Shown one piece after another: positions 27,909 through 36,503 of a DNA stretch of 64,000 nucleotides. Source of the DNA: Bacteroidales bacterium. Its GTDB lineage: Bacteria; Bacteroidota; Bacteroidia; Bacteroidales; P3. The position numbers and the translations under genes were made by a program. The notes beneath the pieces were generated by a model. It saw nothing but the letters and a program-made list of their open reading frames with translations, ran no database searches and was not told where the DNA came from. The stretch's first letter is position 1, and every line of letters begins with the position of its first letter. The stretch lies in contig JAFRTM010000014.1 of the NCBI GenBank assembly GCA_017439185.1, forward strand, positions 1 through 64,000. The letters are read 5' to 3'.

Positions 27909-29256
27909 TGACTTCTGCTATTGCACGTTTTAATATTTCCAATTCATCGCCGCTGAGGTTATGGTCCCCGAAAAGAGTATCGAGGCGCACCAGCGGACCA
28001 CTATATTCAAAAGTCTTGAGCAGCAGAGGCTCGTTGCCGGCAGAATACCAACGCCGCTTAGTCATAGCCAGAGCCGTGTTCACCTCGTCGATTGTACCGA
28101 CACACTCGAAAGGCTTGCTGTCGGTATGCCCTGCCAGCTCTTCAAAATATCCACGCAAGGAGGCATCGTCGAGCATCGCCTTCCCAAATATGGCATTCAG
28201 GCGTTCCGGGGCAATAAACGGCGACAAAATTATATAGGCGAACAGACATTTGGCGCAATTCCCACACCAGATATCCTGTTTGCTTCCTGCGTTGCAGCTA
28301 CGGAACACATCGTAATACTGCTCATTGCGGGCAAACTGACCGGCTATCTGCAGCTCGCTCAGCGGACGCAGGAAACTGAAATAGTTGATATCGGGACAGA
28401 CGTACGAGGCAAGATAACGGCGGAAATCGTTTTCGAATTCCAGACTCTTGGAATATTGGTGATTCACCGTGCTGCCGGCCACCGTTGCCTCGTTGGCGCT
28501 GTTTTCGTTGGAGAGAGCGATGCTACGGCGTCCCGACACCACAGCCGCCAGGGCCGTGTAGAACGCCAGCATTGCCGAGAAAGGAGTGTGCCCGTTGAGG
28601 CACCCTTTCGCGTTAAGGTCAAGCAAGCGTTTGTCGAGAGTCCGTCTTATAACCAGAGTATCCGACTCGTCAAATCCACCTCGTGCCGCACACTGAGTGG
28701 TGGCACCACGCGGGTTCATAATGAGCGGCACCACTCCTCTACTCCTGAGAAGTTCGAGAGTCACAACCGAATCTTTTCCTCCGCCGATCGGGACAAGGTA
28801 AGAATCGGACAAGTCACATTTACCGGCAGAGAGAGTCGAGGACTGAGCGTCGCAACGTAGGGACATAAAGTCATCCAGCGTGGCACGGATGCCGTTGGTG
28901 TAGAAAAATTCGCCCAGACCGTTGTAGTAGAGTTTCAGCCAGAAAGCCTTCTGAGCGTCATCCAGCGTATGGGGCTTTATTATTACCGACGGAGGGCATA
29001 CACACTTCCAATAACTCACCAACTCCGCCATTCCGATGTTGAACACCAGATTGTCGAGCAAAGCCTTAGGCTGGTCAAACGACAAGAATCCGCGACACGG
29101 AATGAAAGCTTCGGGCTCGAAAGTGATATGCTTTCCTATGGTGAAGCAGAAACGCAAATGCAAACCGTCGGGAGCCGTCTCATAAAGATACGACTCGTAA
29201 ACCATCTCGGGGAAAGTGTCGCGATAAGTGTTATATTTCTTCTGGTTGCTGTGCAT
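27901..29256 (-). CDS. murL: UDP-MurNAc-L-Ala-L-Glu epimerase, MurL type
   Basis: 451 residues. A PP-loop ATP motif, YLVPIGGGKDSVVTLELL (GGGKDS at 158-163), is followed by NPRGATTQC, SNENSANEAT, NHQYSKSLEFE and a Cys pair (WCGNCAKCLFAY). This arrangement and length match MurL, the ATP-dependent enzyme that converts the terminal L-Glu of UDP-MurNAc-L-Ala-L-Glu to D-Glu in peptidoglycan synthesis. Overlap with the MurD-like ligase gene supports the same pathway. The assignment rests on pattern recognition and context. A different PP-loop enzyme is possible but less likely. Confidence 0.8.
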   Translation of the reverse strand: MHSNQKKYNTYRDTFPEMVYESYLYETAPDGLHLRFCFTIGKHITFEPEAFIPCRGFLSFDQPKALLDNLVFNIGMAELVSYWKCVCPPSVIIKPHTLDDAQKAFWLKLYYNGLGEFFYTNGIRATLDDFMSLRCDAQSSTLSAGKCDLSDSYLVPIGGGKDSVVTLELLRSRGVVPLIMNPRGATTQCAARGGFDESDTLVIRRTLDKRLLDLNAKGCLNGHTPFSAMLAFYTALAAVVSGRRSIALSNENSANEATVAGSTVNHQYSKSLEFENDFRRYLASYVCPDINYFSFLRPLSELQIAGQFARNEQYYDVFRSCNAGSKQDIWCGNCAKCLFAYIILSPFIAPERLNAIFGKAMLDDASLRGYFEELAGHTDSKPFECVGTIDEVNTALAMTKRRWYSAGNEPLLLKTFEYSGPLVRLDTLFGDHNLSGDELEILKRAIAEVNV

Positions 29257-29277
29257 TGCGAATCACAAATATCTTTC

Positions 29278-31221
29278 CTATTTCAGCGAGAAGCTCACCT
29301 TGCCGATTTCGTTGCCGTTAGCATAGAGAGTGACCCAATAGAGGCCCGGCTCCATAACCACGCTGTCGAGTTTACGCCATACGATGGATATTTTGCGTGA
29401 GCCGCCCCAGAACTCGATGTCCTGCTTGGCGGTGTACTGGATGTCCACGTCGCCCGACTTGAAAGTGTCGGAGTTAGCGCCCTCGTTGCTGACCAGGCGG
29501 TTCTTGGAGTTGGAGATACGGGCATAAATGGTTATGGTGCCGGGATCAACGACATAGTTGTCGAGAATCGTTGCGTCAACCTTCACCAGTTTCACGTCAG
29601 AAGCCTTCGTAGCCTCTTTTACCATTGTGCCACTGATGCTCTTGCCCGGAGTTACGGTCATACCGGCAGTAACCAGAATGCTGGCCTTCTCGATTTTCTG
29701 TTTCAGTTTCTCGTTTTGTCCGCCATACATCTTGAGGTCCTCATTTTCGGACTTCAGCTGAGAATTCTCCGCTTTCAGCTGGGCGTTTTCCGCTTTCAGA
29801 CGGTCAATCTCGGCAGCATAGTTGTCGCAAAGCTGCTGCAACTCGGCGAGTTTCTGGTTGATGGCAGCTGTCGAGGAGTTTTGGTTGTTCTGGTTAGACT
29901 GGGTAGCGGCAGCCTTCTTCGCGTCGGCAGCTTCCTTCTGAGCCGCATCGGCACGCTTGTTGGCAGACTCGAGGTTCTGTTGAGACTCGGCGAGAACAGA
30001 CTCCTTCTCGTTGAGTTGGCGCTGGAGTTTTGCCAGTTCGGCATTTTGGTCGCTTATCTGCTTCTGGAGAGTCTCTATTTGTTTTGCATATTGAGCGTTA
30101 GAGGAAGAGCCGGCAGCCGACGTGGCTTTGAGAGACTTAATCTCGGCGTCCTTGTCAGAGGATTCCTGCTGAGCCGCTTTCAACTGTTTGTCGAGCTGGG
30201 ACACCTTGCTCTGAAGCTCGTTGACTTTGGCATCCAGCTGATCGGCACGGCTGTTGCACTGAGCGAGCTGGTTCTGGAGTTCCTTTGTCTCGGCGTTAGA
30301 CTTGGAAGACTGCTGCGACGAGCTGTTTTCCAGATTTGCCACCTTGCTGTTGCACTGGGCGAGCTGGTTTTCGAGCTGCTGTTTTTCGTTCTCCACCTTG
30401 GAGAGTTGAGACTGGAGCTGCTGGGCTTTCTGCTGGCACTGCTGAACCTCAGCCGAACCGGCATTGCCACTCTTCTTGAGCGAAGACACCTGGTCGTTGA
30501 GGCTTGCCACCTGGTTCTCGAGCTGGCTTACCTTGGTGCTGAGTTCGGCGTTCTTGCTGTTGAGGTCACTATTCTGTTTGGTGAGCTGTTCGTTTTTCTT
30601 GGAGAGCGCGCTGTTCTGGGCATTGGCGTCGCTGGTGCCTTTGCCGGCCGAGGCAATCTGGCTGTTGAGCGAAGCAATCTCGCCGTTGAGAGTTGCGATG
30701 GTTCCTTCCTGTTGGGAGACCTGACGCTGGAGTTTCTCGACCTGAGCCTGGCACTGGCTATCGTTTTTCTCAGACTGTTTACCGCTGTTCTTTTTCAATT
30801 GGGCAATTTCGTTGGACTGCTGGTCGAGTCTCTTCTGGAGGTCCTTGATTGTGTTTTCCTTGGATTTGAGTTCGTCCTGCTGGCGTTTTACCTGAGCCTG
30901 GCACTGGTCGTTGTTGCCGGTAGAAGAGGTCTGCTGGTTGCCGCCGTCAGACTTTTTGGTGTTGCGGAGCTGACGTATGAGTCTCTGTATTTCGGCAGCC
31001 TGAGCCTTGATGGTGCTGTCCTGCTGAGACATTTTGTTGCCGTACTGCTCGTTGTCGGCTTTCATCTGGTCATACTGACCCATAATGCTGTCGAGACGTC
31101 CTTGGAGTTCAGCTATTTCCTTGTCGGAGACCTTGTCGCGGTTGCAGGAGGCAAACACGAGGGATACGACAGCGACAGCTGCAAACAACCAACCGATGTG
31201 TTTCATTTTCGTAGTTTTCAT
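29278..31221 (-). CDS. Coiled-coil lipoprotein with C-terminal beta domain
   Basis: 647 residues. The lipoprotein signal ends LVFASC (Cys26). Residues about 30-520 are a long, nearly uninterrupted coiled coil rich in Gln, Lys, Ser, Asn and Glu (LQKRLDQQSNEIAQL and similar). The last 130 residues form a beta-rich domain (VDPGTITIYARISNS, VMEPGLYWVTLYANG). I do not recognise a named family; similar proteins are annotated only as hypothetical. It probably spans part of the periplasm from an outer- or inner-membrane anchor. It is the first gene of the minus-strand train and lies 21 bp before murL. An alternative Met lies at residue 6. Confidence 0.75.
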   Translation of the reverse strand: MKTTKMKHIGWLFAAVAVVSLVFASCNRDKVSDKEIAELQGRLDSIMGQYDQMKADNEQYGNKMSQQDSTIKAQAAEIQRLIRQLRNTKKSDGGNQQTSSTGNNDQCQAQVKRQQDELKSKENTIKDLQKRLDQQSNEIAQLKKNSGKQSEKNDSQCQAQVEKLQRQVSQQEGTIATLNGEIASLNSQIASAGKGTSDANAQNSALSKKNEQLTKQNSDLNSKNAELSTKVSQLENQVASLNDQVSSLKKSGNAGSAEVQQCQQKAQQLQSQLSKVENEKQQLENQLAQCNSKVANLENSSSQQSSKSNAETKELQNQLAQCNSRADQLDAKVNELQSKVSQLDKQLKAAQQESSDKDAEIKSLKATSAAGSSSNAQYAKQIETLQKQISDQNAELAKLQRQLNEKESVLAESQQNLESANKRADAAQKEAADAKKAAATQSNQNNQNSSTAAINQKLAELQQLCDNYAAEIDRLKAENAQLKAENSQLKSENEDLKMYGGQNEKLKQKIEKASILVTAGMTVTPGKSISGTMVKEATKASDVKLVKVDATILDNYVVDPGTITIYARISNSKNRLVSNEGANSDTFKSGDVDIQYTAKQDIEFWGGSRKISIVWRKLDSVVMEPGLYWVTLYANGNEIGKVSFSLK

Positions 31222-31238
31222 TGTGCTTATTATTATTT

Positions 31239-31272
31239 TTTGTTATTATTTTAATTTTTTTGTGTAACTTTG
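31239..31272 (+). promoter_or_regulatory. Promoter for the plus-strand outer-membrane protein gene
   Basis: TTTG at 31239-31242 and TAACTTTG at 31265-31272, spacer 22 bp, match the Bacteroidota -33/-7 pattern. The predicted start near 31278 leaves a leader of about 135 nt. A candidate minus-strand -7 (TATTTTTG) at 31347-31354 could serve the divergent lipoprotein gene, so the two promoters would overlap face to face. Confidence 0.5.
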
Positions 31273-31412
31273 CAAAATCTTTTCGGGGTATAAATGACTA
31301 ATTTAAGCCAGTTTTAACGCCTAAAAAGACAATAACAAAGAACGTGCAAAAATACGCATTTTTTATAATATAGACAAATAAATTTATAAACAATCTTGTT
31401 GATATTTTTTTT

Positions 31413-32243
31413 ATGAGGCGTAAGGTCCTATATTTCATAATTTTAGCGATAGGCACAATTTCAGTGTCGGGGCAGACGGCAGACCGGTGCCGACTGACCC
31501 TTGGGATAGGAGGCGGAGCAGGCATTGCAAGCCACCGGGATCTGGGGACATCACCGAGAGTTTACGACGGGCTTGCCGCACGCCACAGCATTGACTTTGG
31601 GGTGGAATACAAGAAATGGCATTGGGACGGATATGTGACGATATCCGGAGGGATTTATGCCGACGACCTGATGCCGGTGACGAAAGCCTCGTTTTCGAAG
31701 TACGGATTTGCGTTCGAGAGCGGAATAGCGGCGAGAAAAGAGCTGTGGGCCGACAAGAGCGACGCGTGGCATTTTGCGTTGGGAGCGTCGCTGGAGTCAT
31801 ATACGGTGATAAATGTGGCTTCGAGGTTTATGAACGCGTCGTTTTCGCTGGGTTCGTTCTGGGAGCCGGCGGTGGTGGCGAGGATGGAATACACGATGCC
31901 GAACATGGAGTCGATGGCAGTGTTGCCCGGATGGTTTTCCGCCCATCTGGAGATGCGGCTGTCGCCGTTCGGAATAGCCTACCGGCCGGGATATGCCTAC
32001 CTGGACAATTACACGGCAGACAGAGAGGAGTCGAAATATATACTGTCGTCGTACAAAGGGTCGCTGACGTGGTTGCCGCTGCTGGCGTTCGACACGGGAG
32101 TCCACTTCAACCTGAGGTCGGGGAACAGGATAGGGATTTCTTATCTCTGGCACTGGCGTAGCACGCTGAATTCAGGGGCGTGGAGATATGACGAGGCGGC
32201 ACATTTCGTGAACGTGGAATTTTTGATACTGCTAAGACGATAA
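31413..32243 (+). CDS. Outer-membrane beta-barrel protein of unknown function
   Basis: 276 residues with a signal peptide (VLYFIILAIGTISVSGQ). The rest alternates short amphipathic beta strands with turns (IDFGVEYKKWHWDGYVTISG, FAFESGIAARKELW, FVNVEFLILLRR) and ends on an aromatic/hydrophobic strand, typical of a small barrel. No family is recognised. It is followed after 19 bp by a secreted S41 peptidase, so the two probably form an operon. Confidence 0.65.
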   Translation: MRRKVLYFIILAIGTISVSGQTADRCRLTLGIGGGAGIASHRDLGTSPRVYDGLAARHSIDFGVEYKKWHWDGYVTISGGIYADDLMPVTKASFSKYGFAFESGIAARKELWADKSDAWHFALGASLESYTVINVASRFMNASFSLGSFWEPAVVARMEYTMPNMESMAVLPGWFSAHLEMRLSPFGIAYRPGYAYLDNYTADREESKYILSSYKGSLTWLPLLAFDTGVHFNLRSGNRIGISYLWHWRSTLNSGAWRYDEAAHFVNVEFLILLRR

Positions 32244-32262
32244 CCATAATAAGGAATAGACG

Positions 32263-33297
32263 ATGAGACACATATATATAATAATAGGAATAGGATTGGC
32301 AGCCGTGCTGACGGCCGGATGCGAGAAAATAGCGTTCAGAGAGGTGAAAGAGAGTACGCCGGCAACGGTTTTCGAGGAGTTGTGGGGAAGAGTGGACCAG
32401 CAGTACTCGCTGTTTGACGTGAAAGGAGTGGACTGGGACTCGGTGCACGACTGCTATGCCCCGATGGTGGCTGACGAGAGGATAGGCGACGACTCGCTAT
32501 TCGGGGTGTTGGCTAGGATGCTGGGGACGCTGAGAGACGGGCACGTGAACCTGGTGGCGCCGTTCGACGTGTCGCACAGCGAGGAGATATTCCTGCAGAC
32601 ATACGGCAGGCGGAACATAGACATGCAGGTGGTGGCGCTGAACTACCTGACGGCCGGTTACCACAGTGCCGGAGAATTTGCCTACAACACGATAAGAGAC
32701 GGGCAAGTGGTGTATGTGAGATACTCGTCGTTCAGCAATTCGGCGGAGACGGCGCTGCTGGACGGAATCACGAAGAGGTATCCCGAGGCGAAAGGGATGA
32801 TACTGGACATAAGGCAGAACGGAGGCGGGTCGGTGGCGAACCTGTGGAAGATACTGGCCTTGCTTCCGGCGAGGCACCAGTTGCTGTACCGAACACAGAT
32901 AAAGAGCGGTCCGGGTCATGAGGACTTCTCGGAAGTGGAGGAAGTCTATTCGGCATTTACGAACGACTACGGGCCGTATGAGAAGCCGGTGGTGGTGCTG
33001 ACCGACAGAGGGTCGTACTCGGCTTCGTCGTTCTTTGCCTTGTGCTGCAAGGCCTACGATAACGTCACGCTTGTAGGAGACACGACGGGAGGCGGCTTGG
33101 GGCTGCCCAACGGAGGAGAGCTGAGCAACGGCTGGACCTACCGGTTCCCGGTGACGCGGACGATAGCGCCCGACGGGAAGAACTACGAGAACGGAGTGCC
33201 GCCCGACCGTGTGGTGCTGCTTGACGACGCGGCGACGGCTGCGGGAAAAGACAATGTGATAGAGGCGGCGGCCGACATAATTTGCGGGACTTTATAG
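32263..33297 (+). CDS. S41 family (tail-specific) peptidase lipoprotein
   Basis: 344 residues. Lipoprotein signal ending LTAGC (Cys20). The S41 protease domain occupies the C-terminal two thirds: GMILDIRQNGGGSV, PVVVLTDRGSYSASSFFAL with the expected catalytic Ser in SYSASS, and LVGDTTGGGLGLPNGGEL. An N-terminal helical S41_N-like segment precedes it and no PDZ domain is evident, as in several Bacteroidota S41 lipoproteins. Likely a periplasmic or surface peptidase. Confidence 0.85.
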   Translation: MRHIYIIIGIGLAAVLTAGCEKIAFREVKESTPATVFEELWGRVDQQYSLFDVKGVDWDSVHDCYAPMVADERIGDDSLFGVLARMLGTLRDGHVNLVAPFDVSHSEEIFLQTYGRRNIDMQVVALNYLTAGYHSAGEFAYNTIRDGQVVYVRYSSFSNSAETALLDGITKRYPEAKGMILDIRQNGGGSVANLWKILALLPARHQLLYRTQIKSGPGHEDFSEVEEVYSAFTNDYGPYEKPVVVLTDRGSYSASSFFALCCKAYDNVTLVGDTTGGGLGLPNGGELSNGWTYRFPVTRTIAPDGKNYENGVPPDRVVLLDDAATAAGKDNVIEAAADIICGTL

Positions 33298-33298
33298 A

Positions 33299-33393
33299 TT
33301 AAGGTGAGATTAAGGTGAGGTTAAGGATAAAGTAAGGGTTGATTTGATAATATTCGATGCATCCTCGATGTATATAGGAGGCAAATAGGAGGC
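33299..33393. repeat. 11-bp-phased intergenic repeat downstream of the S41 gene
   Basis: TTAAGG starts at 33299, 33310 and 33321, and GTAAGG at 33332. Farther on, CGATG starts at 33355 and 33366, and AGGAGGC at 33376 and 33387. Each pair or run has exactly 11-bp spacing. The first four units match those at 23807. The block begins immediately after the stop codon of the peptidase gene. Confidence 0.8.
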
Positions 33394-33445
33394 ACATTCG
33401 AGAAAAGTAGGTGTGGAAAGTTGAAGAAGGTGTAGCAGAAAAGTA

Positions 33446-33586
33446 TGACAGAAATGGCAGACATTTCGGGTCGGTCATGCTCCATGGTTGAGCCATGGTT
33501 GAGCCATGGTTGGGCCGTGTTTGGTTCGTGTTTTAGATTACTGACAGAAATGGCAGGAGTGGCAGAAAAGTGTGACAGAAATGGCA
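33446..33586 (+). promoter_or_regulatory. Upstream activator array: three TGACA-N4-TGGCA sites
   Basis: The 14-mer TGACAGAAATGGCA occurs at 33446-33459, 33542-33555 and 33573-33586, with an extra TGGCA at 33560-33564. The sites lie about 50-190 bp upstream of the predicted sigma-54 start, the normal distance for binding of an AAA+ enhancer-binding protein. The identity of the activator is unknown. A CCATGGTTGAG tandem repeat lies between the first and second sites. Confidence 0.6.
33482..33536. repeat. 11-bp tandem repeat CCATGGTTGAG
   Basis: Units begin at 33482, 33493 and 33504 (CCATGG), 33515 (CCGTGT) and 33526 (TCGTGT), drifting in sequence but holding 11-bp spacing. It lies inside the clpB regulatory region. 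Confidence 0.8.
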
Positions 33587-33609
33587 GAACTTTGGGAAGG
33601 GAAAAAGAT

Positions 33610-33625
33610 TGGCACGGTTATTGCT
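33610..33625 (+). promoter_or_regulatory. Sigma-54 (-24/-12) promoter of clpB
   Basis: TGGCACG-N4-TTGCT, with GG (33611-33612) and GC (33623-33624) separated by exactly 10 bases, matches the RpoN consensus without deviation. Transcription would start near 33636, leaving a leader of about 80 nt. A -7-like TAnnTTTG element is not obvious in the same interval. The rpoN gene itself is not in the window. Confidence 0.75.
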
Positions 33626-33715
33626 ATAATAAATAATGAAAGCCTTGGCGGAAGAACCGGGCTTGGGAGAAAGAATAAGATTAACGAACAATAAAAAATT
33701 AAAAAGGAAAGCGAT

Positions 33716-36319
33716 ATGAATCTGAACAATTTTACAATCAAGAGTCAAGATGTGGTGCAGAAGGCGCAGGAGATAGCGATGGCGAGCCAACACCAGGGGT
33801 TGGACACGAGCCACCTGCTGAAAGCGTTGCTCACGGAAGACGAGAATGTGACGCCCTACCTGCTGAAGAAGCTGGAAGTGGATCCGGTGAAGGTGGGGAA
33901 GAGAGTTGACGAGCTACTGCAGAGGATGCCGAGAGTGAGCGGCGGAGAACAATATCTGACGAACGGAGCGCAGGAGGCGCTGCTGAAGGCGTCGCACACG
34001 GCGACGGAGATGGGCGACGAGTTTGTGTCGGTAGAGCACCTGCTGCTGGGGCTTGCGAGCGGCCGCGACGAGGTGGCTAAGATGCTGAAAGAAGAGGGAG
34101 TGAGCGAGAAGGGGCTGAAAGCGGCGGTGGCCGACCTGAGGAAAGGGAGCAAGGTGGCGTCGCAGAGTGCCGAAGAGACGTATAACGCACTGAACAAATA
34201 TGCGAAGAACCTGAACCAGCTGGCCCAGGCCGGAAAGCTTGACCCCGTGATAGGGCGAGACGACGAGATAAGACGAGTGCTGCAGATACTTTCGAGAAGG
34301 ACGAAGAACAACCCGATACTGATAGGCGAACCCGGAGTGGGCAAGACGGCGATAGCCGAAGGGCTGGCGCACAGGATAGTGAGCGGCGACGTGCCGGAGA
34401 ACCTGAAGTCGAAGACGATATTCTCGCTGGACATGGGAGCGCTGGTGGCCGGTGCGAAATATAAAGGAGAATTCGAAGAGAGGCTGAAGAGTGTGATACG
34501 AGAGATCAACGAAGCCGAGGGCGAGATAATACTGTTCATCGACGAGATACACACGCTGGTGGGAGCCGGCGGCGGCGAGGGAGAGCTGAACGCAGCCAAC
34601 ATACTGAAACCCGCGTTGGCACGAGGAGAGCTGAGAGCCATAGGAGCTACGACGCTTGCCGAATACCAAAAATATTTCGAGAAAGACAAAGCCTTGGCGA
34701 GGAGGTTCCAGAGTGTGCTGATAGACGAGCCCGACGTGGCGGACACCATCTCGATACTGAGAGGTCTGAAAGAGAGGTACGAGGTGCACCACAAAGTGAG
34801 AATCAAAGACGAGGCAATCATAGCTGCGGCGGAGCTTTCGAACAGATATATCTCCGACAGGTTCCTGCCCGACAAGGCTATAGACCTGATAGACGAGGCG
34901 GCCGCCAAACTGAGGCTGGAGATAGACTCGGTGCCCGAAGAGCTTGACGAGATAGAAAGGAAGATAAGGCAGCTGGAGATAGAGCGAGAGGCCATAAAGA
35001 GAGAAAACGACGCCGACAAGCTGGAGCAGCTGGAGAAAGAGATAAGCCAGCTGAGCGAGCAGAGAAACCAGATGAAAGCCCGGTGGCAGAACGAGAAGAG
35101 CATAGTGGAGAACATACAGAGCGAGGTAAAGAACATAGAAGACTACAAGTTCCAGGCCGAACAAGCCGAGAGACAAGGCGACTACGGGAAAGTGGCCGAG
35201 CTGAGATACGGAAGAATCAAAGAGGCCGAGAAACATGTCGCCGAGCTGAAAGAGCAGCTGAAAGCGATGCAGGCCGACAACGCAATGATCAACGAAGAAG
35301 TGGGATCGGAAGAGATCGCCGAAGTGGTGTCGCGATGGACCGGAATACCGGTGACGCGGATGCTGCAGTCAGAGAGGGAAAGGCTTATGCACCTGGAAGA
35401 AGAGCTGCACAAGAGAATAGTGGGGCAAGAAGAAGCCGTGGAGCTCGTAGCCAACGCCGTAAGAAGGAGCCGTACCGGCCTGGCCGACCGGAGGAGACCA
35501 GTGGGGTCGTTCCTGTTTCTGGGAACCACCGGAGTGGGCAAGACCGAACTGGCGAGAGCGCTGGCCGAAGTGCTGTTCGACGACGAAGAGATGATGGTGA
35601 GGATAGACATGTCGGAATACCAAGAGCCCCATTCGATATCGAGGCTGATAGGAGCCCCTCCAGGATATGTGGGATACGACGAGAGCGGCCAGTTGACCGA
35701 GGCAGTGAGAAGGAGACCCTACTCGATAGTGCTGCTTGACGAAATAGAGAAAGCCCATCCCGACGTGTTCAACACCCTGCTGCAAGTGCTGGAAGACGGG
35801 CGACTGACCGACAACAAAGGCCGGACGGCAGACTTCAGGAACACCATAATAATAATGACGTCGAACCTCGGAAGCGAGATACTGCAGCAGAAGATAGACG
35901 AAGAGGGAATGGACGAGCACGAGCTGGAAGAGGCCAAAGCCGAAATCATGAACCTGCTGAAAGCCAAGATACGGCCCGAGTTCCTGAACAGGATAGACGA
36001 GGTTGTGATGTTCCGCCCGCTGACGCTGAACGAGGTAAGAAAGATAGTGAAACTGCAGCTCGACCAGTTGGCCGAGACGCTGGAGAAAAACGACATACTG
36101 ATAGCGCCGACCGAGAGAGCGATAGACTATCTGACCAACGAAGGATTCGACCCGAGTATGGGAGCGCGGCCGATAAAGCGTATGATACAACGGACGCTGC
36201 TCAACGAATTGAGCAAAGAGATACTGGAAGACCGTATAAACGCCAAAGACAACATAGTGATAGACGAGAGAGACGGAAACTTCGTCTTCCTGAACAGCGG
36301 AAAAACAAAGATGAAGTAA
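33716..36319 (+). CDS. clpB: ATP-dependent disaggregase ClpB
   Basis: 867 residues, the usual ClpB length. In order: N-terminal Clp repeat domain (1-145), first AAA+ domain with GEPGVGKT (about 205) and IILFIDEIHTLVGAGG, the long middle coiled coil (about 410-530, the M-domain that sets ClpB apart from ClpA/ClpC), second AAA+ domain with LGTTGVGKT (about 605) and IVLLDEIEKAHPDVF, and the C-terminal D2-small domain. It resolubilises aggregated proteins with DnaK. It stands alone between the sigma-54-type control region and a hairpin at 36353. The ATG at 33716 gives the typical N-terminus MNLNNFTIKSQDVVQKAQ. Confidence 0.97.
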   Translation: MNLNNFTIKSQDVVQKAQEIAMASQHQGLDTSHLLKALLTEDENVTPYLLKKLEVDPVKVGKRVDELLQRMPRVSGGEQYLTNGAQEALLKASHTATEMGDEFVSVEHLLLGLASGRDEVAKMLKEEGVSEKGLKAAVADLRKGSKVASQSAEETYNALNKYAKNLNQLAQAGKLDPVIGRDDEIRRVLQILSRRTKNNPILIGEPGVGKTAIAEGLAHRIVSGDVPENLKSKTIFSLDMGALVAGAKYKGEFEERLKSVIREINEAEGEIILFIDEIHTLVGAGGGEGELNAANILKPALARGELRAIGATTLAEYQKYFEKDKALARRFQSVLIDEPDVADTISILRGLKERYEVHHKVRIKDEAIIAAAELSNRYISDRFLPDKAIDLIDEAAAKLRLEIDSVPEELDEIERKIRQLEIEREAIKRENDADKLEQLEKEISQLSEQRNQMKARWQNEKSIVENIQSEVKNIEDYKFQAEQAERQGDYGKVAELRYGRIKEAEKHVAELKEQLKAMQADNAMINEEVGSEEIAEVVSRWTGIPVTRMLQSERERLMHLEEELHKRIVGQEEAVELVANAVRRSRTGLADRRRPVGSFLFLGTTGVGKTELARALAEVLFDDEEMMVRIDMSEYQEPHSISRLIGAPPGYVGYDESGQLTEAVRRRPYSIVLLDEIEKAHPDVFNTLLQVLEDGRLTDNKGRTADFRNTIIIMTSNLGSEILQQKIDEEGMDEHELEEAKAEIMNLLKAKIRPEFLNRIDEVVMFRPLTLNEVRKIVKLQLDQLAETLEKNDILIAPTERAIDYLTNEGFDPSMGARPIKRMIQRTLLNELSKEILEDRINAKDNIVIDERDGNFVFLNSGKTKMK

Positions 36320-36352
36320 AAAAAGAAGAAAGGACGAGACAAAAGGGACATT

Positions 36353-36384
36353 GCCAAAAGACAAGGAGCAGTGCCCCTTTTGGC
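36353..36384 (+). terminator. Possible clpB terminator hairpin
   Basis: GCCAAAAG (36353-36360) and CTTTTGGC (36377-36384) form an 8-bp perfect stem about 35 bp after the clpB stop. The following bases (GGTATAAAAG) are not a T-run, so termination efficiency is doubtful. Confidence 0.4.
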
Positions 36385-36447
36385 GGTATAAAAGAGCAAG
36401 TTAGGACAAGAGGAAAGGACAAAAGTCGAGTCTGTTGAAAAAAAAAA

Positions 36448-36478
36448 TTTGCGTAGAAGAAAAAAATGAGTAATTTTG
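36448..36478 (+). promoter_or_regulatory. Housekeeping promoter of the dnaX-dapF-ligA group
   Basis: TTTG at 36448-36451, a 19-bp spacer and TAATTTTG at 36471-36478 form a near-ideal Bacteroidota promoter. The predicted start near 36483 leaves a leader of about 21 nt before the dnaX ATG. Confidence 0.75.
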
Positions 36479-36503
36479 TAGTCTTAAAATTTAGCGAAAA
36501 AAT

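Noticed and set aside
29716..31254. 512-residue plus-strand open frame rich in Leu
   Set aside because: Antisense of the coiled-coil lipoprotein; the Leu/Val/Gly bias comes from repetitive Gln and Lys codons on the real strand.
33856..36399. Several minus-strand frames of 331-440 residues
   Set aside because: Antisense of clpB, whose motifs are complete.
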